From positions 86,634,283 to 86,698,282 of the forward strand of contig OZ020269.1 in the NCBI GenBank assembly GCA_963971225.1: DNA of 64,000 nt, read 5' to 3'. Shown piece by piece: positions 1 to 10,839 of this stretch. The notes below the pieces were generated by a model. That model worked only from the letters and a program-made list of their open reading frames with translations. It made no database searches and was not told where the DNA came from. A program made the translations under genes and the position numbers. The stretch comes from Melieria omissa (Eukaryota > Arthropoda > Insecta > Diptera > Ulidiidae). Position 1 is the first letter of the stretch. Every line of letters starts with the position of its first letter.

Positions 1-495
1 AGAACGCCGGCGTCACTCAAGTGGCCTGTACTTGCACAAGCGACACATGTCACAACACATGTGGACACTTGCACCGATCGCACATGCAACACGATCCGAC
101 CTACCGCGGGTCAACGCAGAGCGCTGGCTCACTTTGGGAAAGTGCCGCGTTGTCAGATTTGACCCGCGTTGTGATTGGCGCGATGTCAATGAATTGGAAA
201 TAGAGGGAGGAGCACTGGAATTGCCCCTTCATATAACAGTTTGTGAATTTAGTATATAAGAGACAATTTTTGGAAAATAAAGGAACTTCTCGTGCTGAGA
301 TCAAGCGACGCTGTTGTCTGCTATTTCATTTATCGAGGAAAGATTTCGGCCTTTGCGGCCAAAAATCTTGGCGTACTCTCGCTTTCAAAAAAGAGTAACC
401 CGGACTCCAACGCACGAACTGAAATAACCTTTACACTGGGTTCGAGAGCCGCATTTGACTCGCGGCCCAACGCGAAAAGTCAATACTCGAAGTAA
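1..495 (+). repeat. Possible partial LTR or retroelement promoter
   Basis: No convincing protein is seen. A TATA-like tataag at about 254-259 is followed about 20 bases later by the polyadenylation-like signal AATAAA. After it comes a moderately GC-rich stretch with direct GCGGCC-type words up to about 480. Compact TATA plus AATAAA spacing and a sharp change to AT-rich DNA at about 495 resemble the U3-R-U5 part of a retrotransposon LTR. The left side is cut by the window edge and no partner LTR is visible, so this stays tentative. Confidence 0.3.
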
Positions 496-544
496 AAATG
501 TATGGAAGCATAGATCTTATTACAAAAAATTATTCATAATTCAT

Positions 545-870
545 AGTAGAATTTTTATTTCATGAGCGAAAAGTATTGCTCGGAAAATAATTTTCAGAAT
601 ACAATTTGAAAAATTTAACTCACCAAATGAGGTTTATTTTTGATTCAAAAACAAAAACTCGTCCCGTAATTTTTATTTTGTGTTGAAAAAATAAAACTGG
701 AAAATAATTCCCATTCTGCAAGTGAAAAATAAAACTCACCGCATAATTTTTATTTTTCCCCAAAAAAATAAAACTCAACAAATAATTTGTATTTTCTGAT
801 CTGAAAAAAAAATCAACAAATAATTGTTATTCGGTGAGCGGAAAATAAAAATCGATGATTTTTTTTTATT
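545..870. repeat. Degenerate A/T-rich short tandem repeat
   Basis: About 330 bases built of imperfect units containing AAAATAAAACTCA followed by AATAATTTTTATTTT. Five to seven diverged units can be recognised, spaced roughly 40-60 bases apart. No coding potential is apparent. Confidence 0.4.
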
Positions 871-1356
871 GCTTTTTTGATAACTGCTTTCAAAAACAAT
901 CACTTTATTGCACTACATGAACAAAAATGTTGAAATAATTTTTATTTACGGTCCCTGAAAAAAACACTTCTTATAAATTTTTTTTTCTGCTTTTCCCTTG
1001 AAACATGAACATTGAACATTTTTTTCAGTGACTTCTCGAGTTCATATTCGAACAATTTTGAATGCTTGGCTGGAAGCGAATTCGAATAAGCAAGAGGACA
1101 TTTTGCATGCGTGAAAGAATTTCTTGAGGAACAGTTTGACCTCTGCATTTCTGAAAAAAACGTTTGTTTTGTATAAAATAAGGTTTGCCTTTTTCGAAAT
1201 TATGGCCTTAAGAAGGAAATCGTATCACTAAAGAAGGAAAATAAATTTTTTTGAAATCTGCTGATTGCAGATTAAAAAACTTTAAGGAACAAGTCAATTC
1301 ATTGGGATTGGCCCGATTTCGCAATGCCAATTATGATGCATGCGGCTGACCCCGGA

Positions 1357-1490
1357 AACATTCTTGAGTACAAAAAATACAAAATTAATTAATGTTCAAA
1401 AGTTCACCACCAGAGGGCGCCTCCCCTACAATCGGAGTTGTGAGGTTATCAACTTTTGGGTTTCTACGAAGCAAAAATCAAAATGTATTT
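1357..1490 (+). repeat. Interspersed repeat family C, copy 1
   Basis: This stretch matches 52086-52215 on the same strand. Shared words include CATTCTTGAGTA, TTCACCACCAGAG, CGGAGTTGTGA and CAACTTTTGGGTTTCTAC. Differences are scattered point changes, as expected for two old copies of one dispersed repeat. The element type is unknown and no terminal repeats were seen. Confidence 0.75.
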
Positions 1491-1548
1491 TCGAAATCCA
1501 ACGGACAACAATGGCATTCACTTGGAGTTATTTGAGGACTTGGACTAA

Positions 1549-1798
1549 AGCGATGAAGTAAAACTTGGCTCCCTCCATGAAGATGCTTTAAAATATGAAG
1601 TCTGCCACATTATACATAAACTGAAGTTTGTCGAATACTGGTCTATCGAACCGAAGTATACCTGGGTGACCGCATCGTCGAGGGGAGGACTCAAGAAACT
1701 CAGTAGCGAGTTCTTGCAAAAAGTGAAGGCTCTGGAAATTGATTCTTCACAAACAAATTGTTGGCACAAAGCGCAGCGGGGGATTTACCGGATGACGT
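1549..1798 (+). pseudogene. Unrecognised coding remnant
   Basis: A frame open from about 1549 to the stop at 1796-1798 encodes about 82 residues of non-repetitive composition, including KYEVCHIIHKLKFVEYWS early on and GGLKKLSSEFLQKVKALE near the middle. There is no ATG at its start and a stop lies immediately upstream, so it looks like the decayed interior of a longer gene. It follows repeat family C directly and may belong to the same element. I do not recognise the family. It could be chance, although balanced amino-acid use in otherwise AT-rich DNA favours a real remnant. Confidence 0.3.
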
Positions 1799-1989
1799 GA
1801 AAAAGCTGTTTTTCAAGTGCCAAATACATTTTCGCGTAAAGCATCTGAATAAAAAGACTTAAAGAAAGAACGGCAACAAAACGAACGAAGGCAGCAGCAA
1901 CCACAACCAGCCGGTGATAGCTGCGCACCAATACAGCAACAATAGAAATAACGAAGGAGGATGGTGGTTTTGGCATATTGAGGAATGGT

Positions 1990-3510
1990 GTTTCGATTTC
2001 TTTCGAAGTTTTTTCAGCTCCGTGAGAAAAAAAAAACTACAATACTAATAAAAACATACTTCAAGAAACAATAAGCCAAGTCGACCAAATTGAGGAAGAA
2101 AAGAGAAGAAACTGATGAAGAAGGTCACAATCGTGAAATAGACTCAATGTTCTTTGCATCATTTTGCTCATTTGTTGAGCATTTGAATGAAATAAAATAA
2201 TATTAACTTCACATTGTACAATTACAACCATTGACCCCACATGTCATAAATAATGTAGAAAATTTGCTGTGCGAAACACTAAATAATCCGTCTGCCATGC
2301 TTTCACTCGTTTTTTGTAGTAAATTTCTACTATTTGAAAGATAAACACTTTAGCATTCAAACAATTCTAGCGGCAACCTTTGCGTTTTCAAATTTATTAC
2401 AATTTTCAAATTTTTTATTTTTCGAATATTGAATTGAAATTGTGCGGCATAATTTCAAATTTGAATTTATGCAACATTCAAAATTCATTCAAGTTCAAAT
2501 GAAAGTGAAACAAAAAAAAATATCTCACCTCATATTTCATCTCTCATACTCTTTGAATCTTGATTTCATATTTTTCAATTTTCATTTTCAGTTGGTTGCT
2601 GTTGCCTCAGTCGCGTATTTCAAGATGTTTACAGAATTGTTGTAAGCAACATAAATTTTTCATAATTTTCCAATATAATCTGTACATATATTGTTTTTAC
2701 TCCCAGGCAAACCGTTAGGCCTTTCGAAAGGAACTCTTCGCTCCACAAAGCATCTTTAATACAAAATACTTCAAACTTTAATGGTACAAATTTTTCTATT
2801 TGATTTCATAGTAACAGTTTCACATATTTTAAGGAAATATCCCCCTAAGACATGATACGGCGTCCTCAACTTGATCCTTTCACTGGAGACACGGCCTTCC
2901 TCCTTGCCATCGACCTCCAACTACCGCATCGAACACCTTCTTTGCTCGAGCTTCATTGTCCATACGGCAGACATGGCCAAGCCCATGCATATAAACTTAA
3001 TAATATAAGTATATATCGTTGTTTATAATTTTTAAAAATCCTCAGTGAACAGTTTCATACATATCTTCAGTTCAAAAACAAATCTTTTTTACCGAAACTA
3101 CCGAATTTTTTTTCTCTATATTTCTTTTTATCATCATTTCAACATATTTAGCTCACATTTTTTTCTCCATTCCAACACTTCATGATCATTATTCAAAATC
3201 GATTCCGTAAAGGATTTGCTACATGAATTTTCTTTTCTTAAGATGTTGTTTTCTATATTAAAAATTTCAAAGCATATAATTATATCAGAGGTGTATGCCT
3301 ATTGTGTGGAAACTTCATCAGTTTGGCAGTTTTTGTTATCTATTTTAGATTCATAAACTTATATATTGTCCTCTATTTCCATTAATAGTTGCATCTCCTA
3401 GAGAAAACATTCAAAGCGTGACATCTTAATATCCTTTTTCTCGAATCAACGCGTGCTGGTAACTTTCCTTGCAGCATTTCATCCTTTTTTGACAAACTGA
3501 TGTCTTAAAC
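1990..3510. other. AT-rich stretch without recognisable genes
   Basis: About 1.5 kb of AT-rich sequence with homopolymer A and T runs and no open frame that looks protein-like. Nothing beyond low-complexity sequence was recognised. Confidence 0.5.
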
Positions 3511-3511
3511 A

Positions 3512-3640
3512 TGTTAAATGAGCTTATATACGTTCAAACTGACTCATTTGAACTAGTTTAAGTGAAAAGAGCTTTTTGCTGAACACGACTGTCCACATTG
3601 CTCAATAAGGTTTAATTTGACAGCTGTTTGTTAACATTCT
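3512..3640 (+). repeat. Interspersed repeat family A, copy 1
   Basis: The stretch with GACTCATTTGAACTAGTTTA, then TTGCTGAACACGA, then GGTTTAATTTGACAG recurs in reverse complement at about 41930-42043. The match continues for over 100 bases with scattered substitutions. The copy at 42 kb adjoins the poly(A) end of a non-LTR retrotransposon. Element class unknown. Confidence 0.75.
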
Positions 3641-4397
3641 TCTTTGGAATTCATGGTTATTCCTCTTCTGGCCAAGCAAATCAGCAATGTGGTCCCCTCA
3701 CTCTTAAATGATAACATTCTCGTATGGGATGGACCACTCGAAACGCTTTTTTGGTGTAGTTTCCATTTCACAATTGAAAATGTTTAATTTAATTCAAAAA
3801 GTTTAAATTTTCAAGTGAACTTTAAAAACAAAAAAAAAATATTTTAAAAACATACATATCTTTTTAAAGGCAATAGTGCAGCAGCTTCCCGATTTCGTCG
3901 TATATATTTTTTGGTCCTCAGGCTTTGTTTCTCGAATAGTTGGCGAATTCCTGAGAACACACTTCAACAATCGTTTTACGTCTTCGCTATAGTTCGCTCA
4001 TCCGTTACGTTTCTCTCCTTGATTGTTAGTTTCTTTTCCAGTTTTTTTTAACCAAGAATTGAATCTTAGCTCTTCTGCCGTCTGACTCCTAATCCTCCAT
4101 GGAGGGCTGCAAACTTTTTTTCCTCAAAGTTTTGAGTCGTCCGTGAAAGGCTACAAATTTGCCACCGCTAGGCCCCTTTCTTGTTTCCAAAAGCTTTTTT
4201 TTGTAGAGCCGCCCGAAAAGATCGTTGAAGCGATTGGCATGAAGACGCGGAGATCTATTGCGGTATGGCTTCAAGACTGTTCATACTTGAAATTTCAATA
4301 AATCTATGATTTTCAATGAATTCTAAGGAGCCTCGTTTATTTCTGTAAACAAAAAACAAAACGCAAATGTTTCCTTCTTCCACTCAAATATCGTTTT

Positions 4398-4577
4398 TTA
4401 AGAAGACCGACGAATCTCCAAGCTGCTTCCATAAGCAGCTAATTTCTTTACGGTTTTTTCGAGTGAAACCGTTAACGGCGGCGCTTCTTGCAAAAAATTT
4501 AAAATTTTGCGAATCTCCTCCTCTGTCCACTTTTTGTTAGGTTTTTCTCTTTTTATTTTCGTTTTCAACGGCTCCAT
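4398..4577 (-). pseudogene. SANT/Myb-like protein fragment
   Basis: An ATG at 4577 opens a 59-residue frame. A basic N-terminus is followed by KREKPNKKWTEEEIRKI, resembling helix 1 of SANT/Myb-like DNA-binding domains (tryptophan followed by an acidic EEE run). The frame ends soon after, too short for a full three-helix domain, so it is probably truncated. The related copy at 23841 reads through the same KWTEEEIR motif and stops almost at once. In TEs such proteins typically bind terminal repeats or help the transposase; that role is inferred here. Confidence 0.4.
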
Positions 4578-4783
4578 TTCGACAATTGTGACAACTGATT
4601 GATTGTCAAATCTGTTTTCCCCATGCCGAAAAATATGCAATCGAGTTTCAGTGTGGGAAATTTGCCGCTGCTCGGCATGGGCAAATGTTTACATTTTGTT
4701 GTTGCGTTGAAAATATTTGCCATGACATTTTCCCCATGCCATGATGCCAGACCGTTTGCACGTTATCCTGAACTGCCCTATTG
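4398..4783 (-). mobile_element. SANT-domain DNA transposon remnant, copy 1
   Basis: On the minus strand the element begins near 4783 with CAGTTCAGGATAACGTGC. It then has a leader rich in CATGGGGAAAA-type words and an ORF from 4577. The same leader and ORF start recur at about 23695-23930 on the plus strand, and the reverse complement of the terminal motif appears at 24134-24153. That suggests a DNA transposon with an inverted repeat of the form CAGTTCnnGATAACGTGC. The superfamily is not settled. PIF/Harbinger elements often carry a second SANT/Myb-like ORF, so that is the leading guess. The body continuing left of 4398 could not be delimited. Confidence 0.5.
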
Positions 4784-4999
4784 TAATAAATTTCAAATTT
4801 TGTTAAAAATTCAACTTATATTTCAAAACGCTGAAAATTTCTTACAGAATTTCTTGATGGAAATCACAAGGGAAATAATTTATTTTATTTTATTGAAATA
4901 CGTTTCACCATACTAAATTTTCCTTCGCAATTTTTCAAATATGTTTCATGATTTAAAATTTTTTTGGAAGGGAAAAATTTCCTGTACTTATCGCAGTTC

Positions 5000-5130
5000 T
5001 GTTCCGGGGGCTTTACTAATGCCTTGATTACTCGTAACGAGTAGAGTGACGAGACAGCAACTCGAACGAGTACTCGTTTCGTCCAAACAGTAAGGCGAGT
5101 TATTGATCGAGGCAATAAAATAGAGTGACG
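5000..5130. repeat. Palindromic ACTCG/CGAGT repeat cluster
   Basis: Contains the hairpin ACTCG-TAA-CGAGT at about 5030-5042, then further GAGTGACGAG and CGAGTACTCG words. The CGAGTAACG-like vocabulary resembles the terminal repeats of the Harbinger element at 57593-58981. It could be a diverged end of a related element. No transposase is present. Confidence 0.35.
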
Positions 5131-5414
5131 AGAGAGTCAATAGAATCACATTTTGTTTACTAGGCCGAGTACTACTTTACCGTTATATTTTTCTTCTTCT
5201 CGCAGCGATTCGCTGAATCTCTCATCATGTGCGGAATGCGTCACACGCCACTTTTCGCTTGGTTGAGTTTGATTGCGCAAATGTGAACTCGATTCGGTTT
5301 CGGTGCAAATGTCTAAAATATTCTATCTGCCTTCTGTTGCGCCGAACGAAATCGGTACAATACACAGTGATTCGTTCCACAGACAAAATTCAAAAAATGT
5401 ATGGTCTCAGAATT

Positions 5415-5785
5415 TAACGATTTTGATGTCATTTGAAAAAAAAATGTTCAACTAAGAAAATCCCAAATATTCTGTGCACAAAATCAATTAGTGTCTGTGC
5501 AAAAGTGACTCAAAGTTGAAACTTTTTCCTCAAAAAAATTTAAACTCAAATTTTCTGTTTTTTAGTCTATTGATTAAAAAAAATTGTACAAATAAATGGT
5601 TACCAAGAAGTTACTTAAACTTTCAATATAGAATAAGAAATGATGTGGCCATTTTCGCTTTTAATAATTTCTCAAAATTTGCCAAGCTGAGGCTTTTACT
5701 TGACTTTTAATTCCAAATATTTTTCTAAATCAAACATCTGAAAATTGGCAAAACTTGGAGAAAAATATCTAAAAAGTATGTGAAA
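5415..5785 (+). repeat. Interspersed repeat family B, copy 1
   Basis: Matches the reverse complement of about 42291-42640. Landmarks in order are GATTTTGATGTCATTTG, CTGTTTTTTAGTCTATTGA, TGGTTACCAAGAAGTT, AACTTTCAATATAGA and CATTTTCGCTTTTAAT. Similarity extends about 350 bases with many substitutions. No protein or terminal repeats recognised. Confidence 0.75.
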
Positions 5786-6389
5786 GTATGTTCCTGGATT
5801 TTTTTTTATTTTAAGAAGCATTCTTTCTTTGTCGGATAATGTAATTATATCCTCCGATATCTTCCGATCTCAGAAAATAATTCAATTTAAAAAGTGATCT
5901 AAACAGGTATTTTTCGACAAAATTTATTTAATTTATGCCTAAAAGTATGCAATCAGTACGAAAAATGATAAAATCTGCAAAAATGCAAAACATACATTAT
6001 TATCGTTTTTATTGCAAAACCAGAGGGTTCTAAGACAATTTCTGTTACTATTTGCAATAATCAATGTTGAGGTTACCGATTAACAATCATGTAATCGGAT
6101 AGGTACAAATGTACCTATGACGCTATTTTAATTGCGACCACAACCGCAAATGAGCATTGAAACTTATGCGGTTTCACGTTATCCTCTATTGATGTATTTT
6201 GAATCTATTTCTGAAGTGGGAGTGAAAAAAAAGGGGCGTGGGGGTAGCAATATGTGTTTACAAAAAAGTAGTACGATTATGATCGGCATAGGTACATTTG
6301 TACCTATGGGTGGATACAAGTTATTTCTATGGAAAGAGCATTGTTTTATCCTACGAACAGCAGCAAGTATAGCTGGAAGAATTGGGTAG

Positions 6390-7134
6390 GCAAATGCTGA
6401 GTGCCGATTCAGAAGAAGCCTGTGACGAAGAAGAAAACGCAGATGACGACCATGTACACCCGGACTTTACACCAGGAGAGGAGTCTGAAGCCTAACAGGA
6501 TTTGGGGGTTGAGTATAATGAAGAAGTTTATAATGCAGTGTCTACTGATGACAACAGCCACCGTAGCTCAGCTGGCTACTGCGTTGGGCCGCGAGCTCGA
6601 ACGCAGGTTCAAGACTCCGTTGCGTTAGCACCGAAAAAAAACAACAATTTTTCTTTCGGCGGCTGTCCTTTCAGCAGGAAATGGCAAACCTCTGAGAGTA
6701 AAATTGCCTACGAAAAAGCTCCCAACTCGCTGTTCGGAATCGACATAAAACTGTAGGTCCGGCTTCTACGGCAAAGATGGCACGCAGTGACGGAAACAGG
6801 ATTCCACTAGCAGTCGTATTAGATTTCATAACATTATTCGGAACCAAGGAGGACTATGTCAGAGACTGCAGGGTATAGTGTTCTAGATGTTTTTCAAGCC
6901 TTTGTCACACCGGAAATTGTTAGCGAAACCAACCGTAAAGCAAAGGATGCATTCGCAAATTTCAATGCTACTAATCCAGATAAAGAACCTCAGATATGGA
7001 AAGCAGTGACGGACACAGAGATCTACGCATACATTGGTGTTCTACTTGTAGCTGATGTGAATAGAGCATCTACTGAGAATATCTTTGAAATGTGGAAACC
7101 AGATGCCATGCCATGCAATGATAATTTATATTAG
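6390..7134 (+). pseudogene. piggyBac transposase N-terminal remnant
   Basis: The first piece (about 6390-6555) encodes a very acidic segment containing SEEACDEEENADDDHVH, typical of piggyBac N-termini, with an in-frame stop. After the SINE, reading resumes with RIRFHNIIRNQGG at about 6815. It then shifts frame into VLDVFQAFVTPEIV and IYAYIGVLLVADVNRAS, matching the start of the piggyBac DDE transposase domain. The catalytic aspartates further downstream are absent, because the frame ends at the MITE at about 7133. Stops, a frameshift and two insertions make it nonfunctional. The family call rests on motif order, the TTAA ends and the acidic leader together. Confidence 0.7.
6558..6765 (+). mobile_element. 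tRNA-promoter SINE, copy 1 (truncated)
   Basis: Starts with an A-box-like TAGCTCAGCTGG and has a B-box-like GGTTCAAGACT about 40 bases later, as in a pol III promoter of tRNA type. The body (TTTCGGCGGCTGTCC, then GGCAAACCTCTGAGAGTAAA, then AAAAAGCTCCCAA) matches the SINE at 28897-29230. The 3' part beyond the TGTAGGTCC word is missing here. It lies inside the piggyBac coding region. No exact target duplication was found. Confidence 0.7.
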
Positions 7135-7316
7135 TGGAGTTCACTCTCATAGCATTTTACTTGGGTGTAAAGTAATTATTGTAGCAATCTGTCGCTACAA
7201 CTGCTTTCGAAAACACTTCGAAAATACAAAAATTGCTGGCAAATCAAATCAAATCAATCAAAAATTGCTACGTTAGCAACTTTACACCTAAAATGCTACG
7301 AAGAGTGAGTACCGCT
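7133..7316. mobile_element. Hairpin MITE family H, copy A
   Basis: Inverted ends reading AGTGGAGTTCACTC at the left and a diverged complement (GAGTGAGTACC side) at the right enclose GCAATCTGTCGCTACAACTG. The same family occurs intact at 11269-11410. It has no coding capacity and sits at the truncated end of the piggyBac transposase remnant. Confidence 0.7.
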
Positions 7317-7447
7317 ATTATTCTTATGCTTTTGTTTACTAATTTATCTCGATTTCATATTCAATAAGCAACGCAACAGGCATTGTTTGCAAATAACAAA
7401 ATTAATAATTGGTCTCCATTTGCATTCTTTCATATGTTGGATTATGA

Positions 7448-7500
7448 AACATACATACACGCACACATACACACACAAACACAAACACACAGACGTGGAT
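7448..7500. repeat. CA-rich microsatellite
   Basis: Short run of ACAC and ACAT/ACAA variants inside the piggyBac 3' region. Confidence 0.6.
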
Positions 7501-7599
7501 AAAACACGTATTTACGTATAAACGAAGTATAGGTACATTTGTACCTATGCCGATCATGTACGTCAGGTAAGACTACCCGATCACATGAGTGTTAAATGT

Positions 7600-8515
7600 A
7601 AAATCTGAAAAATCTAACCAACACACTCGTTGCTATAGCCCAAAAATGACGAAAATTGTAAAATTAAGTCTCAGGCATTGCCAAACTACAACAGTTTAAG
7701 AAAAACCAAATGGAGATTTCAATTCAGCAGACCATGTTTAACTAGTATACCAAATTTTATTAAGAACGGACCACTCCTTCTAATTTTGTCCCGCGGTTAT
7801 ATGGAGTCGAATCACTGTGCTATAGCGTCAATCGTGTGAACAGTTGAAGCCAGACAAAAAATTAAAAATTGAGCCGCATTTTGTCGGCAACTCGAGCATC
7901 AACCATGGGGGCCGAAATTTTTGTCGGTACAAAGTTGTTTTGAAATTGTTTGATATTTCATTTTGATTTTATTCGATTCGTTCTTTGAGCTGTCGTTTTG
8001 GTAAGTTTATATGCAAATTTGTTTACTTCACTGATTTCATATTTTTGCAGCAAAATCTTTTAAACACAATGGACTCCGATGCAGACAACCTCATCGATGA
8101 CATAGTTTTGAAAGAAATGTCAATCAACGCAGAAAATGATTCACCACAAAAGTAACGCCGCACAAGATCAAAAGTCAGTTCGACATGGCAAAACATGGAT
8201 GTCCAGTTGAGCAGCATCCATGCGTGTGAGATTTTACAAATATCGATCACAAGAACCACACAACGAGGGGTACAGCTTGGCAGTCCATTGAAAAGGAGCT
8301 TCGGGGACGCTTCTCCACTGATGATTGTAAAACCAAGGAACGTTCAGTAATGACCCGCAGTGGACATTTTGGCCGGATATGCAGTTTTTCTATCACAATG
8401 AAAACGCTAAAAAATATTGTCCATGTCAACGTTCTAAGTTCTTCATCACAATCTCCAGACCTCCATATATGTACTTATGTATAGTACATGTTTTAAAAAA
8501 AATCTCTTCATTAAC
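7600..8515. other. Mostly featureless; possible short coding remnant
   Basis: No family was recognised. A short open stretch starting MDSDADNLIDD at about 8070 ends at a stop after fewer than 30 codons. A following frame reads VQLSSIHACEILQIS. These could be the decayed start of a transposon ORF preceding the Tc1-like fragment at 8520, but the evidence is weak. Confidence 0.25.
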
Positions 8516-8519
8516 CATA

Positions 8520-8725
8520 GAAGTGTGTCGCCTTAAAACTTGCACAAATGTGGAAAGACAAATGATAAGGGTGATGGTAGAAGCAGGAAAAACATATCGT
8601 GAAATATCCACGATATTTAAGATATCGCTCTGCAAAATCCATTACGCCGTAAATTGGGCGCCAAAACTAGAATCTCTAGGCTGAAAAAAGAAAACGAACA
8701 AAAAAATGGATAGGCGAATTATAAA
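8520..8725 (+). pseudogene. Tc1-like transposase helix-turn-helix fragment
   Basis: About 65 codons encode an N-terminal DNA-binding region. Within it, ERQMIRVMVEAGKTYREIS is followed by FKISLCKIHYAVNW and PKLESLG, then a stop where Tc1-like proteins usually have RGRKRKT, then KKMDRRIIKST. This matches the bipartite HTH plus linker of Tc1/mariner transposases, which binds the terminal inverted repeats. No catalytic DDE part follows, so it is a truncated, stop-containing copy. I call it from motif order and cannot assign a subfamily. Confidence 0.6.
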
Positions 8726-9182
8726 ATCGACCACTGTGTAGGGCAATATTAATTTCAGTGTGGTTTTTGAGGGAACAGACGCAATAACACAGTTTGTGTA
8801 AAAAAAGTGTCAACTTTGGCTAAGAAAAAACTTAAAAATAAAAACTGAAGGTTTTTGTTGCGGTGAAAAAGTAACCAAAAACTTATAAAAAACTAAGGTA
8901 AATATCAGTGTTGGACTTAATTTTCAATGCTTTTTTATAATCCGCAATTATATCCGAGCATATAGCAAGAGGAGAAAATTGCGATGAAAATGGCCTGAAA
9001 ATGTTAAGTGCCACCTTTTTTTTCTTTATAAAGTGCCACCCCTCTTTTTTCATTGTTTTGTGGTTCTTTATCGGTAAAATGACTTTTTATTGCTCGGAAT
9101 CATCCAATCATGAGGAATAAATCAGTTCAGTTCATCATTAACATTGACGTTAAGTTTCTAACAAGTTATACGCAAAAAAGCC

Positions 9183-9443
9183 ATGGGATGGCACATTACA
9201 AGGAATTCCCCTACTATTTACAACAATGACTCAAACGAACCAACTGTTTCTGAAGATATTGCGGACAGACTTAAAAAGTGGGCGGTTGTATCTAAAATTA
9301 AAAAGGACACGTGTGACAGTTTACTAGACATTTTTCGAATGGAGGGGATAGGAGCTCCAAATTCAGCAAGAAGTTTATTTACGATAAAACCAACTCGGAC
9401 CAGACACTTTTTGCCGTATTTATTAGATGTTACTGTAGCTTAA
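9183..9443 (+). pseudogene. Short TE-type ORF with 'LLDIFRMEG…NSARSL' motif
   Basis: An 86-residue frame contains ADRLKKWAVVSKIKKDT, then CDSLLDIFRMEGIG, then APNSARSLFTIKPT. This pattern (a W-A motif, an LL.I/L.I segment, then a P.SARTLL-like motif) recalls the N-terminus of an uncharacterised TE-associated protein found repeatedly in insect genomes, but I cannot name the element. It carries a stop soon after the motif, so it may be an isolated exon or a truncated copy. Flanks are AT-rich and show no terminal repeats. Confidence 0.35.
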
Positions 9444-9540
9444 TAAAAATTAATTTGCGTGTTGTAATTGTATCTATATTTTAGATGAATTTTTATTGTC
9501 ATGGTAACTCGGCAATTGGTGTCGAAAAACGAATACAATT

Positions 9541-9640
9541 TGAAAATCTGAAATTCAATTTTAAAATTCAGTTTGAAAATCTGAAATTCAATTTTAAAAT
9601 TCAGTTTGAAAACCTGAAATACAATTTTAAACGCTGAAAT
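9541..9640. repeat. 33-bp tandem repeat, three units
   Basis: Units start at 9541, 9574 and 9607, each beginning TGAAAAYCTGAAAT. The third unit is the most diverged. Confidence 0.8.
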
Positions 9641-9686
9641 ATTTTCTATTAAAAATTCGCATTATTTTTTTTATTAAAAAAACATT

Positions 9687-10711
9687 TTATTGCTCCAAAT
9701 ATTGTCCATTCTTTTCGAAAACCTTCTGCCATTTTTCGGTCAGAACCATTATTCCCTTGTTGTAAAATTCCGGGGGTTTATCCTTGAAAAACTGGTCCAA
9801 GTGCCTTCCGCAGTCCTCTTTTGAGACCAATTTTTTTCCAGCAAGAGCGTATTGAAGAGATCTGAACAAATGGTAATCTGAGGGTGCAATGTCAGGACTA
9901 TACGGTGGATGCCTTAAAATTTCCCAGCCAAAGTCCTTTAGTGGCGGGTCAAAAAAGATATGTGTGGTCTAGCGTTGTCGTGATGAAACACAACTCTTTT
10001 CCTGTTGATCAATTCCGGCCTCTTTTTTCCAATTACTTGCTTCAACTGCTTTAATTTCTGGCAGTAGAGGTTGTAATCAATCGTTTGGCCACGTGGTAGT
10101 AGCTCGTAATGGATTATACCCCTGTAGTCCCACCAAACAGACAGCATCACCTTCCTTGTCATCAATCCTGGTTTTGAGACCGTTTTAGGAGCTTCATAGT
10201 TGTTGCACCAAGACCGTTTTCGAACAACATTATCGTATGTGATTCACTTTTCATCACCTGTTACCACACGTTTCAAAAATGGCTCGATTTCGTTCCTTTT
10301 CAAGAGTGAATCGCAAATGGAAACTCGGTCCATTACATTTTTTTCACTTAATTCATGAGGCACCCAAACATTGAGTTTCTTTTTGAAGCCAACTTTATGC
10401 AAGTGGTTTAAAACGGTTTTCTGGTCGATATTCAATTCCTTAGCGATGTCATGACTGCTTACATGACGGTCTTCTTGAACCTTAGCCAGAATTTCACAGA
10501 CTTTTTCGGTTATAGGTAGATTAGAGCGAGGAGCATCTTTCACTTCCAAATTTCCAAGTCGAAAGCGAGTAAACAATTTCCTGGCAGTTGATTGAGATAG
10601 AGTATCTTCACCATAAACAGCGCAAACTTTTCATACGCCTGTGTAGCGTTCTTCCCTTTATCGTAGTAAAATTTTTAAATGTAACGTATTTTTTTACGAA
10701 ATTTCACTCAT
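9687..10711 (-). pseudogene. mariner transposase, inactivated
   Basis: Minus-strand remnant of a mariner (D,D34D) transposase of roughly full length (about 340 codons). In order it shows an N-terminal HTH region with KNATQAYEK, then RFRLGNLEVKDAPRS, then the mariner signature WVPHELSEKN. Next come the first catalytic aspartate in TGDEK, the second in HDNARPH and the third in YSPDIAPSDYHLF. It ends QKVFEKNGQYLEQ. Damage includes a stop where the tryptophan after GDEK is expected, frameshifts in the N-terminal region and near 9950, and an early stop after MSEIS. It would once have catalysed cut-and-paste transposition at TA sites. Terminal repeats were not delimited. Confidence 0.88.
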
Positions 10712-10839
10712 CTTTTCTTTACAATAACTTTTAACTCGACTCAAAAATCTCAATAAAATTTCGCAATTATTCGGCTGATTTTTTTCTTGTCAAGCAAAAC
10801 AAAAAAAGTTACTAGAGTTACTAGTTACGGTTCCTCAGA

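Larger units (their letters stand above)
6084..7591 (+). mobile_element. piggyBac-like element, decayed
   Basis: The element is flanked by TTAA at 6080-6083 and 7592-7595, the target site typical of piggyBac. Its ends are inverted: the left begins CAATCATGTAATCGG and the right, reverse-complemented, begins CACTCATGTGATCGG. Palindromes reading ATAGGTACAWWTGTACCTAT lie inside the ends at about 6098, 6286 and 7530. The coding core (about 6390-7134) resembles a piggyBac transposase N-terminus but is broken. A SINE interrupts it at about 6558 and a hairpin MITE ends it at 7133. It is too short to be autonomous. Confidence 0.75.

Noticed and set aside
292..495. 67-codon ORF in the GC-richer left edge
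   Set aside because: No domain; it overlaps the LTR-like sequence and has no family resemblance.
6580..6640. Apparent tRNA gene with A and B boxes
   Set aside because: The same sequence recurs in the full-length SINE at 28897 with an 8-base target duplication, so it is a SINE promoter rather than a tRNA gene.
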